64,000 bases of DNA. Origin: Arbacia lixula. Its lineage: Eukaryota > Echinodermata > Echinoidea > Arbacioida > Arbaciidae. Positions within the stretch are counted from its first letter, which is position 1; the number at the start of each line of letters is the position of its first letter. The notes below the pieces were generated by a model that was not told where the DNA came from, did not search any database, and saw nothing but the letters and a program-made list of their open reading frames with translations. Shown here one piece after another: positions 24,701-43,709 of this stretch. A program made the translations under genes and the position numbers. The DNA is taken from NCBI GenBank assembly GCA_963669155.1, contig OZ022577.1, positions 11,527,395 through 11,591,394 of the forward strand, written 5' to 3'.

Positions 24701-27700
24701 TGTCAAGACTTACAGCTACAGACCTCCTGTAAAGAGATAAAGTGATATTTGGGAGAGTTAGTTTGTGTGTGAGCATGTGTGTTTGTATGAAAGTGAGAGA
24801 TAGTGAGATAGAGAGGGAATAACAGTAAAAATAATTTATCATTACATATCACACTCCAAACAATACCAGAACTTGGACAAATATACTTAATGTCATCCGG
24901 GAAAAGAAGAAAATTATAAAGAACGAGAGGAATTTGACTGGATGCAGTACTCCATCTGGTTTGAGTTGATTATCTCTTTTGTCATAATACTGAATTTCGA
25001 TGCTGATTTGTTTTCCATGAAGAAATGTTGCTGGATATATTCAAATTTTACTTTCTTTTCAATGACCTTTGAAAAACTTTCATCACATAAACCTATTAAT
25101 TTCATTATCGTTTTTGGTGAATATTTGGGTCCTAGGATTTGCCAAATTAAAGTAATTGTTTCTTGGAAAGTTCATGCAATTTGACCTTTGTTTTCGGAGG
25201 ATATAGTGGTAACCTCCTTATTGGCTGCCTACATGGTTGTGGTTGTAAATCTATATTCTGCAGCAAAGTCCTCGGCCCCGTTGCATAAAACTGACCATTA
25301 ATGGTAACTCTGACATCAATGGTAACTACCATGGTAACATTGCTCAACATGCAGCCAATCAAATTCAAGGTTTCCAGAGAAGTTGTCATTGATGGCAACG
25401 TTACCATCAATGGTAAAGTTTTATGCAACAGGGTCCTGGTGCTGTCATTGTTACCAACCTCTTGAGTTTCTTGGAACTGAGCTCCTTGAACCTCTTGAGT
25501 TTGCTCTTGGGTGTCTCGGGCCAGCGGTCTGCCCCCCTAGGGTGCTGGGGTGTGGACATCTCACTGCCTGCAAGGCGACTGGGGGTGTGGCCGGCAAACG
25601 AGTCGTCAGCATAGACGATGGATGGAGTGCCGTGTCGGAATAGAGTCTCTCCATCAGCAGTTACGGCATCTAGAAAGAGAATCCAATTAAAATGTAACGA
25701 AAACTGTAGAAAAATACATCACTAATATTGCATATTGTACCTGCTTTGCATGCACGCATAACAATGTTTAACAAGGAAATACTTAAAGAATCAAAACAGA
25801 AATAAATACTTGTCTTTTACTTCAGAAATATACAATGTACAACCTAAAGTATCTAATACTTTGTATAACATAATAAACATGCTTTTTGATATGTATATAG
25901 AATCAATATAAACTTGCTCAAATTCACATTTAGTGTTGATTTGTAGTATCTGAAGTGGATGGGCATCTCGATGGAAATATTGCTAGTGATCTTTATAGTT
26001 GATTGATAGAGTAAAATTTACACATCTTATATTTTATAAGTTAAATAGTAAGTTTTCCCAGCTCCCCAGCTAAGACACAAGGGGTGGTATTCTGAGAATC
26101 GTTTTATCTCTGTTTTAACTTTCTGTTTTATCTCTGTTGTAAGTCAGTGAGTTACAACAGCGCTAAAACAGTTGTTAAACGGTATTCTGAACACCGTTTT
26201 AACGGTGTTGTAAGTCAGGAAAACCACGCCCACTGCCACAACTATAACCAATAGGAAATGTTGTTAGAGGAAGCATATGAGAAGTTTTAACCAATCAGAT
26301 TGCTTCCTTGGGCAAAAGCGCGCGAAACGCGCCTCGCTTTAATATGCGCGTTTTAGAGCTATACTTTGCGCTTAACATATTGCATTGGCTTTTTTGCTTG
26401 TGTTAATGTTGTGTGCATGTTGTGCGAGAGAATTAAAAAAAAACACACAATTTGCCAAAGATTGTCATGGCAAAGGTTCGAAGAGGTGTGGAATTTGTCG
26501 CAGAAGAGGTTGAGCGATTAGTTGTTGAAGTTGTAGCGATAAAGATTGCCGCCATGGCATAACTATACAAAGTTAAAACACCATCCACCCTGTTTTATCT
26601 CACAGGCATATATTTGCACATGGGTAGAGTTACAACAGAAGATAAAACAGTCGTCAGAATACCGTGTTACAGATATGGTTGTACTGTTTGCGCCAAAAGT
26701 TACGCGTGTGCGCACAAACTATGACAATGGCATGCACGGGCAAAGGGAGAGAGATAAAACAAACGTTAAAACAGAGTTAAAACAATAGTTACAACAGAGA
26801 TAAAACGGTGTTCAGAATACCGATTAGTTACAACAGACTTAAAACAGAGATAAAACGGTCTCAGAATACCACCCCTGGATGATGGAATCCCTCCTTCCCT
26901 ATCAGATCTATCTGGCTGTGAGATGGCCGATATTTCCTGGAACATTGAAGTTTATTATTCAGGTTAGTCTAGTATTAATTACAGATTGGTTGAATGCGGT
27001 CACGAGTCAGCAAGACAAAACGGTATGTTGCCCGCCACGTCATTTTGCCAGTCAACATAACACTGATACTGGTGTTATGTTTCCCTAAGAAAATAGTTTG
27101 CAAGCAAGTAAATGGGAGGAAAGTACCGATATCTACTTGATTAAAAAATGTGTAACTGCTATACTGTATTTTGTTGTATCCCAAATATCGATATCATATC
27201 ATGCAATCAATATCATGTTCCTTTACTTAAACTGCAAATAATCTGACAATTTGGAGTAAAAGGCCATGTTTTACCTCTTTTTCAACAATTTGGATCACCA
27301 ACTGTTATAGCAGTGCATGGAAAGGAATCAGTGACATGTGGAGCTTGTGCAATGGGATAATTAAAATCATACACGACTAGGTGTAGAAAGGTTACTCTAT
27401 GTCTAAATTTGGGTTTGTTCGTTCAAAGACTCACTAATGCAGCGCTAGCTGAGAGATGCACTGCGTTCACGTCCCTCTTGTTATGCACTGTACCGGCCTA
27501 GCCTACGTGTGTATATGATACGTTGTGTGCGTGTTTTAACCATGCAGTCATATTGGGCCTACCAATGCGAGGTGGAGTGACTTTATTGCAACATATTTTA
27601 CTAGTATATACACAAAATTTTCAGTAGATTAACCTAAATAATAAATCAGATGTTGGCTTTCTTGCCATAAACATTACAAAATGTTTAAACTTTGGGGTTT

Positions 27701-30700
27701 TGCACTGCTGCCTCCAGAAGAAGTAAGTCACTCGCCTTCAGTGCAGTGCAAAACCCCTAGATATGAACATTCTGTGATGTTTCTTCCAACAGCAGCCAAC
27801 ATTTTATATATGGTACATGTTATCATGTAGGCGTGTTTTAGAAAGCTCACCTGCTTCCCCAAGAGCCGGCCTGGAGTGCTGTATGGGGGTCATGGGGGTG
27901 CCTGGTCCGTGGGGCTGGGGGGCGTGATGGGTCTTGTGGAGATGCAGTCCAGGCTTGCTGAACTGAGGGTCAACAGTCAGCTTGTGCAGCATGGCTTTCC
28001 TACTAACACATAGACACACAAGAAAAGATAAGGATGTAATTAATCACATGTATGTATAACCTAAATCAGGCAACTAATACTAGTAAAGCAGACTTTAATT
28101 AATGCAATATTGTTGTTATGTTGATGGGAAGATTCCAAATCCATTTGCAGTAGATGCAGTACATATGTCACATTGTTATTAATACAATTACATACATACC
28201 AGAAGATATCTGATATCAAAATGAAGAAAGAGGAATGAATATGATTTTCATGATTGTTTCCATGTATATTTTTAGAAAGTAATTTTTGCCATCAAGAAAG
28301 GTTCAAATGAGCAAACAAGTTGTACTTATATTAGTCAAAGGATGCAAACTTTATATTTTTTCATGGTTCCAAGTACTTCCAAAATTCCCTAATTTTACCT
28401 TGATGAAGTCTCAGAATTGCATGATAATTATTTTAACTCATTTCCAGTTTCATATGTTTTCTATGTTGTTGCTGTGAACTACTTGCAGTATAAAATGCAA
28501 CAAAATATAACAGAGTCTGACTGACTACTTTCAATTTTGGGGCCAATCAAAATCCCCTGACTTTTCCTTAATTTGAGGCATTTTCATTTAATTCCCAGAC
28601 TTTTCCCTGACTGGAAAAAAGTAAAATAATTTCCTCTAATTTCGCTGATGGTCTGGGAACCCTGTTTGTGTATCATTCCACTTTTATCTTGGTATGTTTA
28701 TGCAAGGTTTGTATCACAAAACCCAGTGCAAACCTTACCTTTTCATGGATGTAAATGCACTGCCAATGTCCTCGCTAGCTTTCCTCTTCATGATTCTGGG
28801 TGAGTCAGCTTAAAATAAATATAAATGGTTAATGAATTTGTTAGTATTTCCAGTAATTGTAGTCTTTATATGGATTTCCCTTTACAACTGTGGTAAACAG
28901 AAGACATAGTGTGATTCTGTAATCTGTATCTGGACAATTACCCTCGAGATTATTGTGTATGCCCCCCCCCCCCCCCTGCAATCTAATCCCATGCAAAGAC
29001 ACAACAAAATTAAACTGGTATAACGAGTGGAACTTTGTGTATTGAATTAATTGAAGTCATTAGATTTGGAGTGCCCATTAAGGAAAAAAATAAACAAAAA
29101 TATTTGGACTCATTTTGCAGGCGCTACTTTTCAAGCCTGATGTTGGGAGTATGAAGTATGTTTTGCATAACATTTTCCCCCGGGTACTCTTTTTTGCCTA
29201 CCTGAGCCCCTGCCCCCTGTGTATAGTTTTTGCACTGGTGCCCATTATTTAATTTTAGCCATATTTCGCCCATGTGGTGTCTGCCAGTGTGGATTAGTGG
29301 GAGGTTTAAGAGCAGATATACATACCAGCTCCACAGTGTGTTGCATCAGAGAGAACGCTCTCGGTCGAAGTCCCACTTTTCAGAATTCCTAAGCTGTGTC
29401 CAAGACCGCTGACCAGAACTGAACACACAAGATATGGAGATGCATATGTTGGAATTATACTGCTTTTATACATCCTTTGATACAAATCTTTTCACTACAT
29501 TCACATTAATTTGGAAAGAGGAAAGTGTGTGATCCATCCATTGTGTCAATTAAATTAAATCAATGTTTTTGTATTTTATCCTAAAAGGATACATACAAAA
29601 AAATTATTTATAGGGGCTATTTTTTTCCTTCATCGATCTGAGAGCACATGTATTTGTTCACTGCTTTGTAACTTTTCAATGAAGAATGTCATGATCTCAT
29701 AGTTTCTTATTGCAATATGTATCATGGAAAATTCCTAACTGTGATAAATATTATGAAGTTACAACTACAGAGACATATGAGTATCTTTTAACGCACCGTG
29801 GAATGATCCTCCGCTCTTCCGTCTGCGCCTCCTGTGGAGGGTACCGACTTCATCCAGGTTGTCATCACTCTTCTCCAGCTCGTCTTCAGAAGTCAAGAGC
29901 TCCCTGGATCTGTTCCTCCCGACACTCATCACCTTCTCCACCAGCCAATCAGGCACCTCCCCAATCAGCGGTGAGTTGTCAATCAGCATCCGCACCGCGC
30001 CCGTCTGCAGCCCAATGACACGGTCCGGGTTCTTCTTATCCGGGGCGGTGAAGCTGCCGAAGAGGTTCGGAGTGAAGACCTTAGCAAGGTTGGAGGCATC
30101 CATGCGGTTGTGATCCGCCCTTTGTGCCACTTTGCGGAGGAAGTGGGTGACGAAGCGCAGCGTCTGGAGACTCAGCGTTGGCAAGAGGTAGCAGAGGTTG
30201 AGGACGATCCAGCGCTGCTCAGCATGGTCCTCCAGCTGAAGAGCCTTGAGGTAGGCACTCTGGAGTTTGGGGGTCAGCAGGGGTTCAGGCAGGTTGCGGA
30301 AGAATTGCTTGAAAAGGCTGCACACATCGGCCGGGTTGGCGTCTGCAGGAATACTGCCGCCATTTTCAATACTCCGCTGTAATGAAATAAAGAAATGTGT
30401 GTGAGCACCAGTAGTAAGGAGCATGCATTATATCTTTGCAACCCATATTCCATAATATATTGTGATGTGATTATAAGCTAGTAGAGATGATGCATGGTGA
30501 GTTTATTATAAGAGAAATATAAGACAGGGTGAAAAATAACAAGGGAAAAGAGAGCGGTGATGGAAAAGAGATACGTGTTACTTCTTTGACATGATAAAAC
30601 TGACCTGCAACTCTCTCTGCCTACATTTGGAGCCAGAGACACGAAAGAGTCCCTCCACTTCCAGGTGGCGATGGAGAAACTTGGTGCACTCCAAAAGAAA

Positions 30701-32107
30701 CCTGTACAAAAATGAAAATGGCAGTCATGAACCCACACCAACAAATCAAAACTTTATATTATATCATCATGCAAATTAAGAGGACCGTATCATCTATAAA
30801 TCAAGAGGAGCTCTTCAAACATCAAATTCAATACAATGATTTCTACCATGCAACAAGTACCTAGTTTGAGGTTCAACATGCACCCCAATTTGTGTAAGAG
30901 ACTCCTAATGAAGTAAAGTGCAGCAAAGTTTGCTTAAAATTTACAAATAAATATAATATTACTTACCTCTTTTACTTGCTCTTCATTTGATACTACATTT
31001 GAGTTTTGGTAATTCAGTTAAACACACATACTATAGATCTAAAGCAGCTTGAATGCACAGAACTCTGCATGTGCTGCGCGTCTTTCAGCTTTACTTACCT
31101 GGGCACACTGCAATGAGATGCTTCATCTTTGATCAGCAAGTAGGAATCCAAAGATTTTCCAAATAAAGGAGACTCGTGCAAGTCCTTGGGAGGAAAATTA
31201 AAATACAGATCAGTTACCTACTGTATTTAACAATTTAATTTATATTTCATTGTTCACTTTGTCTAGAATCTAGATCAATGTCAAGAGTAACAAAACATGA
31301 CAAAAAGACCAATTTAATTCACAAATATTTACACACAGTAGTCAGTAAACTTCTCTCTATTATAGGCATCAGCATGATCAGAAGTAACATGTCTTAATTT
31401 CTTCAGATTCACTTGCACAGATGACATCATTTTCATTTATTTTATTTGACATGTTTGATCAAGTCTGACCAAGGGCAGGGCAGGCAAGCAGGGCAAGAAA
31501 AACATGAATATAGTTGATGATGTTAAAAAGATAACCCTTGATAGAGGAATTCTGGTCTAAAATTCTCTCTCCGAGACTCAGTAAATACAGAGCAAAATAA
31601 TAAATTAAGGAGAAAAAGCTCACAACCAGCATTATTTGTTAATGATAATCAACTGAATGAAAAATTGAAAATAGAATTAGAATTTAGATCTAGAAATATA
31701 TTTGATGTAGACGGAACACACTTAGAGTTAAGAGGTAACTTCGTGTGCCAGATAAACTGCTACTCCGTGATATTTGTGTGCATTACTTGTGATAAAAGTC
31801 GCATGTGGCCCGGGCATGTGGCATGCAAAAAGAGTTAAGCACTGCATCTTGCACGCTGACTGCAACACTGCACAGCAGTCTCAGCTCCATAGGCATAGCC
31901 GAGTCAAGCCCCATATTTTAGTGCACGTGGGACTGAGTTGATCTACGCGACAGTGCAATTTCTTTGAAAGAAAAAATTACTTACGGGGGCATGGTGACCT
32001 CGGTTGAAGTCCTTTTTCTTTGATATTCGAATGCCTGAAGCTTTAAGTTCTCGTTTTACAATACTTTGCAATGCATCCAAGTCTTCTATTTCCCAAGAAA
32101 ACGTCAT
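21704..32107 (-). CDS. ARHGAP11A: Rho GTPase-activating protein 11A
   Basis: Stimulates GTP hydrolysis by RhoA, and in vertebrates acts in nucleus and cytokinesis. Nine coding exons on the minus strand: 31985-32107, 31099-31184, 30605-30701, 29797-30376, 28739-28808, 27851-28002, 25459-25669, 24663-24726 and 21704-24316. Phases close to 1332 codons including the stop (1331 residues; human 1023). The RhoGAP domain spans roughly residues 42-265. EGLFRVSGS supplies the arginine finger (R90), LFKQFFRNLPEPLL and MDASNLAKVFTPNLFG are the other signature blocks. A basic RKRRRKSGGSF-like tail follows, and DVGWRLAN in exon 9 matches the human protein. The C-terminus is disordered, Ser/Pro- and Lys/Arg-rich, with SSPLVKSVKPL conserved. 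Three S-M-E/Q-x-x-S-T-P repeats lie near residues 1091, 1121 and 1146. Start chosen as the first ATG of the divergent-promoter exon. The exon-7 donor (AG|GTTGGT) is set by frame. Confidence 0.94.
25274..25436. mobile_element. MITE in ARHGAP11A intron 7 (GGCCCYGTTGCAT family)
   Basis: Left end GGCCCCGTTGCATAAAACT is the inverse of the right end AGTTTTATGCAACAGGGTCC. Palindromic TTACCATGGTAA-like words fill the middle. Relatives lie at 41076-41217 and 50098-50247. It starts only 23 bp from the exon-7 donor. Confidence 0.75.
26081..26875. mobile_element. Inverted-repeat DNA transposon derivative in ARHGAP11A intron 6
   Basis: Outer ends GGGGTGGTATTCTGAGA and TCTCAGAATACCACCCC are perfect inverses. 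The subterminal 100-130 bp on both sides repeats words such as GTTTTATCTCTGTTTTAA and CGGTATTCTGAACACCGTTT. The interior is GC-richer. No clear target duplication was identified. A 31-codon frame inside (26467-26562) begins like a transposon-borne Myb/SANT-like protein, so it looks like a deletion derivative of a Harbinger/ISL2EU-type element. The family is inference. Confidence 0.7.
26467..26562 (+). pseudogene. Possible N-terminal remnant of transposon Myb/SANT-like protein
   Basis: Thirty-one codons opening MAKVRRGVEFVAEEVERLVV, resembling the first helix of Myb/SANT-like DNA-binding proteins carried by Harbinger-type transposons (a basic start followed by F-x-x-E-E-V-x-x-L). It ends after 31 residues, before the other helices, consistent with internal deletion of the element. 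Too short to be sure. Confidence 0.3.
27650..27803. mobile_element. Fold-back repeat in ARHGAP11A intron 6
   Basis: Imperfect inverted repeat of about 60 bp per arm with a perfect 15-bp core GGGGTTTTGCACTGC (27697-27711) against GCAGTGCAAAACCCC, preceded and followed by ATGTTGGCT and AGCCAACAT words. It ends about 48 bp from the exon-6 donor. Confidence 0.6.
28377..28664. mobile_element. hAT-like repeat, truncated copy
   Basis: Shares long stretches (CATTTCCAGTTTCA, ATGTTTTCTATGTTGTTGC, GAGGCATTTTCAT, CTGACTGGAAAAAAGTAAAA) with the repeat at 47552-47853 and ends in TGGGAACCCTG. The left terminus is missing or unrecognisable. Confidence 0.7.
28962..28976. repeat. Poly-C run (15)
   Basis: Uninterrupted C tract in ARHGAP11A intron 4. 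Length is prone to sequencing error. Confidence 0.8.
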
Positions 32108-32729
32108 TTTGAGCAGTTGTTGGTGTATCAGCAGTCACGTCTTGTCAACAAACATTTTAAAAATCCCACGCATATGAGCTCCGGATCCGAGGACGCTGAT
32201 TGGCTGATTGGTCGATAGGGTTTTGGTCGACAGATGAGCTGCGCTGCCCTATGCAATTTACACAATCACGTGTACTGTGATACATCTAGGTATGTAACGT
32301 AGCCTGGCTGTACTGTATGTAGTCTGTTTTATTGAGCGGTTTGTTTATGAGAGCAGGCTGTAGTTCATGCTTATCTAACAAGTGAGTATGGTATCTTGTC
32401 AAAGTGCAAGCAGCTAAGTTAAAGTATAACCAAAGATGTATGAAGCGTAGTATCCTTGGTCGAGATACTCAGCTAGCATTAGCAGATTACCCCAGAAACT
32501 GTGCATCTCGGAGACGGAGGATAATCACCAACAAGTTACTTAAGACAGCATTGCAGCAGCCAGCATAACAAGAATCTATTTCTTGACTTGAACTTGAATT
32601 TCCAATTACTTGTTAGTTTTCAATGTTTTATGCTGGAGCCTGGGCGATATCGATGGTCATAAAGTAGCTTGCCACTTGTAAGAAATTTGTGAAATCTAAA
32701 AAAAAAAAGGTGTAGAAATTTGTGTCGAG
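32108..32729. promoter_or_regulatory. Divergent ARHGAP11A/COQ6 promoter with paired CCAAT boxes
   Basis: About 620 bp separate the two opposed start codons. Two inverted CCAAT boxes (ATTGG at 32199-32203 and 32207-32211, 8 bp apart) lie about 90-105 bp upstream of the ARHGAP11A ATG and some 520 bp from COQ6. Paired CCAAT boxes are usual in promoters of mitotic genes such as ARHGAP11A. No TATA box is evident. Transcription starts are not known, so 5' untranslated sequence occupies part of this interval. Confidence 0.6.
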
Positions 32730-40728
<7,999 letters not shown>

Positions 40729-41020
40729 AGAGATTTTAATCTGAGTGTTTTCGCAAAGAAAAACTTTATACAGTGTGAATATTTTTGAGAAGAGCTGCAC
40801 GGAGAGTGGATTGAGGAAAAAAGGAGGTGTTGGAGGGAGAGAAGAAGAGAGTATTCTTTCACGAGACGAGGCATGGTTCTGGAAAGAGCTTTGTCTGGAG
40901 TAAAGACCTGTATTAATGGCAGGTGCTAGAGATGTGCTCCATGCAATTGTCTGACATACCTTGGCCAATGCTACTGGGAACCATGGAAAACCACATTCAA
41001 GTTTCATGTTCCCTTCTCTG

Positions 41021-41026
41021 AATAAA
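41021..41026 (+). terminator. Candidate COQ6 poly(A) signal
   Basis: AATAAA 293 bases after the COQ6 stop codon, the first canonical signal on that strand. Confidence 0.55.
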
Positions 41027-41075
41027 GTAATATTAAAAGACTTCATTCAAGAGCTGTGTGACATGAGAGAGCCCA

Positions 41076-41217
41076 GTGCCCTGTTGCATGAAACTAGCCG
41101 TTAATGATAACTTTGCTACCAATGGCAATTTCTATATATGGTAACCTTGAATTTGATTGCCTGTTGAGAGATGTTACCACGGTTGATGACAGAGTTTCCA
41201 TCATTTCAACAGGGCCC
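41076..41217. mobile_element. MITE, GGCCCYGTTGCAT family copy 2
   Basis: CCCTGTTGCATGAAACT at the left and CAACAGGGCCC at the right, with TTAATG, GGTAAC and ATGGTAACC-like words inside as in the copy at 25274-25436. Confidence 0.6.
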
Positions 41218-41740
41218 AGATGTACCACTCATCTTGAATTGTTAAAGATATAACTGCATCTCTACTCCCAATAAAGACCACCTGTTATGACCTTTTCAAC
41301 TTAATCCCTTCAAAAGCAATTTGTATGTAAAATTACATCTGCTAATGACCACCCGAGCTGCTCATAAAAAAATATTTTCTCTTTCACTTAGGGTGCAACA
41401 TGGCCCATTCACCATTGTGTAACCTTCCCACATTCTAAAATACACTTCATCAGATTTGTAAAAAAAAATGTTGACTTACTTAAAATGAAGTATTGAAAAT
41501 AAAATCCCAGAAATATATGAAATAGAAACAAAAGAACAAATGGACATCACTTTGCTTTAGTTTCTATGTATATATATGTCTTTAATAGTAATACATGAAA
41601 ATACATTACATTTGTAGCACAGTAGAAACACTAAAATGCAATACTAATATTTAGACTTTGGAAACAGGTGTTTCCTTCCAAGTTGAGGCCTCACCAGGCT
41701 CCATTTTGCACATGGTAAAAAGACTGGAAGTAACAGAAGG

Positions 41741-41953
41741 CAGGGTGTCCCTTTTGCAGTTCCAATTGCACACTGAAAGTGACAATACAATAAGGATTGT
41801 AGAGTACGCTCGCTGCGGTTCAAACATAAACAAATTTTCACTTTTCCTTGAAATGTTTGTGAAGCTACGATTGTCAAATTTCATACACAGTATTGCCAGG
41901 GCATACTGCTGATTCCTGACGAGTTTCATGCCTTCTGAAAATGGGACACCCTG
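41741..41953. mobile_element. Short inverted-repeat element (CAGGGTGTCCC ends)
   Basis: Perfect 11-bp terminal inverted repeats CAGGGTGTCCC and GGGACACCCTG about 213 bp apart, with no coding. The CAGGG terminus suggests hAT, but no 8-bp target duplication was found. Confidence 0.5.
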
Positions 41954-42458
41954 GCTTTAAACATTCAGGAATTTGGATACAGTATTGATCAGAGGCCTTC
42001 ATGTGTAAGAGAATACAATCAAATAATGTTTGAATAATTCCTCCGTACTATGCATTAATTAGTCTTTTTGTATCAATGTGACCTAATTTCTATATGATTA
42101 AAGTGACATTTTCAAAATATATTTTCTGTGTGCATGTTATATAGTACTGTATAACTCTGGCATTGTTGCTGTCTGCCGATATTTCTTATGATAAGAACAC
42201 CAAATTCAAGAACCTTGGTACATACAACAAAAAGAACAAGGCACATGAAAATTAAACACTATTTCATGATCAAACTGTCTGATCTGCTGTAATATTTCAG
42301 CAGCCCTCTAAACATATCCTTTTGTAGAAACTTTGGGATCAAAGAAAGCATTAGATCCATAAAATCACTGAGATCATAAAAAAACTAGGAATGATCATTT
42401 GGTAAATTTCTTTACCTTAACAGTCGATATCAAACAAGTTTTGTAAGTGCCGTTTTCT

Positions 42459-42620
42459 GGGCCCCAGAACATTACGATTTGCAATCAATTGCAAACTGGC
42501 AACGGCCAATCAACATCATTGTTGCATGTGCTTTTTGTTGTTTAAAAGACTGACCAGTAACTAATCACAATTTGTTTTCCACATTTACAATTGATCGCAA
42601 ACCTTTGTGTTACGGGGCCC
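42459..42620. mobile_element. MITE with GGGCCCC ends
   Basis: GGGCCCCAGAACATTACGAT and TTTGTGTTACGGGGCCC are imperfect inverses, with TTGCAATCAATTGCAA and CAATTGATCGCAAA inside. Non-coding, between COQ6 and TARBP1. Confidence 0.6.
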
Positions 42621-42970
42621 TGGACAAGTTCTACAGACAGACAGTCCCTCAAATGACCTGCAGCAGAGTTCAGGGGTGTCTGAAGTGATATGGAGGGGGA
42701 TGGGGGGCCCAGTCACCAAATGAAGCCCTGTATTGTGTTATAGCACAGGAGGGTCTGGCTTGGATCCAGGAAATGGGGTCCCCCACCATATTTTTTCAAG
42801 CATCCCGCAGTGCTCTAGACATTGTTCATTTCATTGGTATAACATTTCATTGGTATGAACACCATGCGCAAACTTACTCGGCAACATACGTTTGTGTGCA
42901 AGAATCACGCAATAGTGTAGCCTTCACTGTGCCCTTACCAAGTCGTTTACCCACTAGCATAAGTGATCCT

Positions 42971-43281
42971 GGGGGGTGTTTCACCAAGCTGTTCGTAAGG
43001 TACGCTCGACTTACCGTAAGACTGGTGACATGTTCATGTGCTAAATGAGACACCCCAATTTGTTCTAGTTTTAACATATTGAGAGTTAATTTCCAACACT
43101 CCTACCGGTAATCAAATCTGACAAATCACAAACTTTGTATTCAGACACTTGCTATCAACAAAAAGTTTTAATTTCTAAAGATCAGATTTAACATAAGCTG
43201 ATGGGAATCAACTTCATTGAGAAGCGAGTGTCACCAGTAAAGTCATTCTTAGCTGAAGATCAGCTTGGTGAAACACCCCCC
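42971..43281. mobile_element. MITE with GGGGGGTGTTTCACC ends
   Basis: GGGGGGTGTTTCACCAAGCT and AGCTTGGTGAAACACCCCCC are perfect 20-bp inverses, 311 bp in total, non-coding. It ends about 90 bp from the duplicated TARBP1 exon fragments. Confidence 0.75.
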
Positions 43282-43368
43282 TGGTGAGATCCATGGTTAC
43301 CAAGTTGCTCTTCTAGTACAGTTGGTCTGAATGAAAATCACAGAGTCTGTTCTCTATGGGTACTCGTA

Positions 43369-43709
43369 TCATTGTTGTAGTAGCTTCTGTCTGGTGTACT
43401 CCCATATCATGAGAGCTCCACTGACGTGTACATTGAGTGAGCGTATGAAGCCCAGCTGAGGGATCTCATTGAGTCTTCACATCATTGTTGTAATAGTTTC
43501 TGTCTGGTGTACTCCCATATCATGAGAGCTCCACTGACGTGTACATTGAGTGAGCCAATGAAGCCAAGCTGAGGAATCTCATTTAGAGTCTTCACATCAT
43601 TGTTGTAGTAGTTTCTGTCTGGTGTACTCCCATATCATGAGAGCTCCACTGACGTGTACATTAAGTGAACGTATGAAGCCAAGCTGAGGAATCTCATTGA
43701 GTCTTCACA
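43369..43709 (-). repeat. Three tandem copies of TARBP1 C-terminal coding end
   Basis: Units 43369-43481 (113 bp), 43482-43596 (115 bp) and 43597-43709 (113 bp) repeat the end of the last TARBP1 exon (43710 to about 43810). Each still reads [26 protein letters not shown] and KLLQQ to a TGA stop in frame. They lie 3' of the real stop, so they form part of the 3' untranslated region or flank. Confidence 0.9.
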
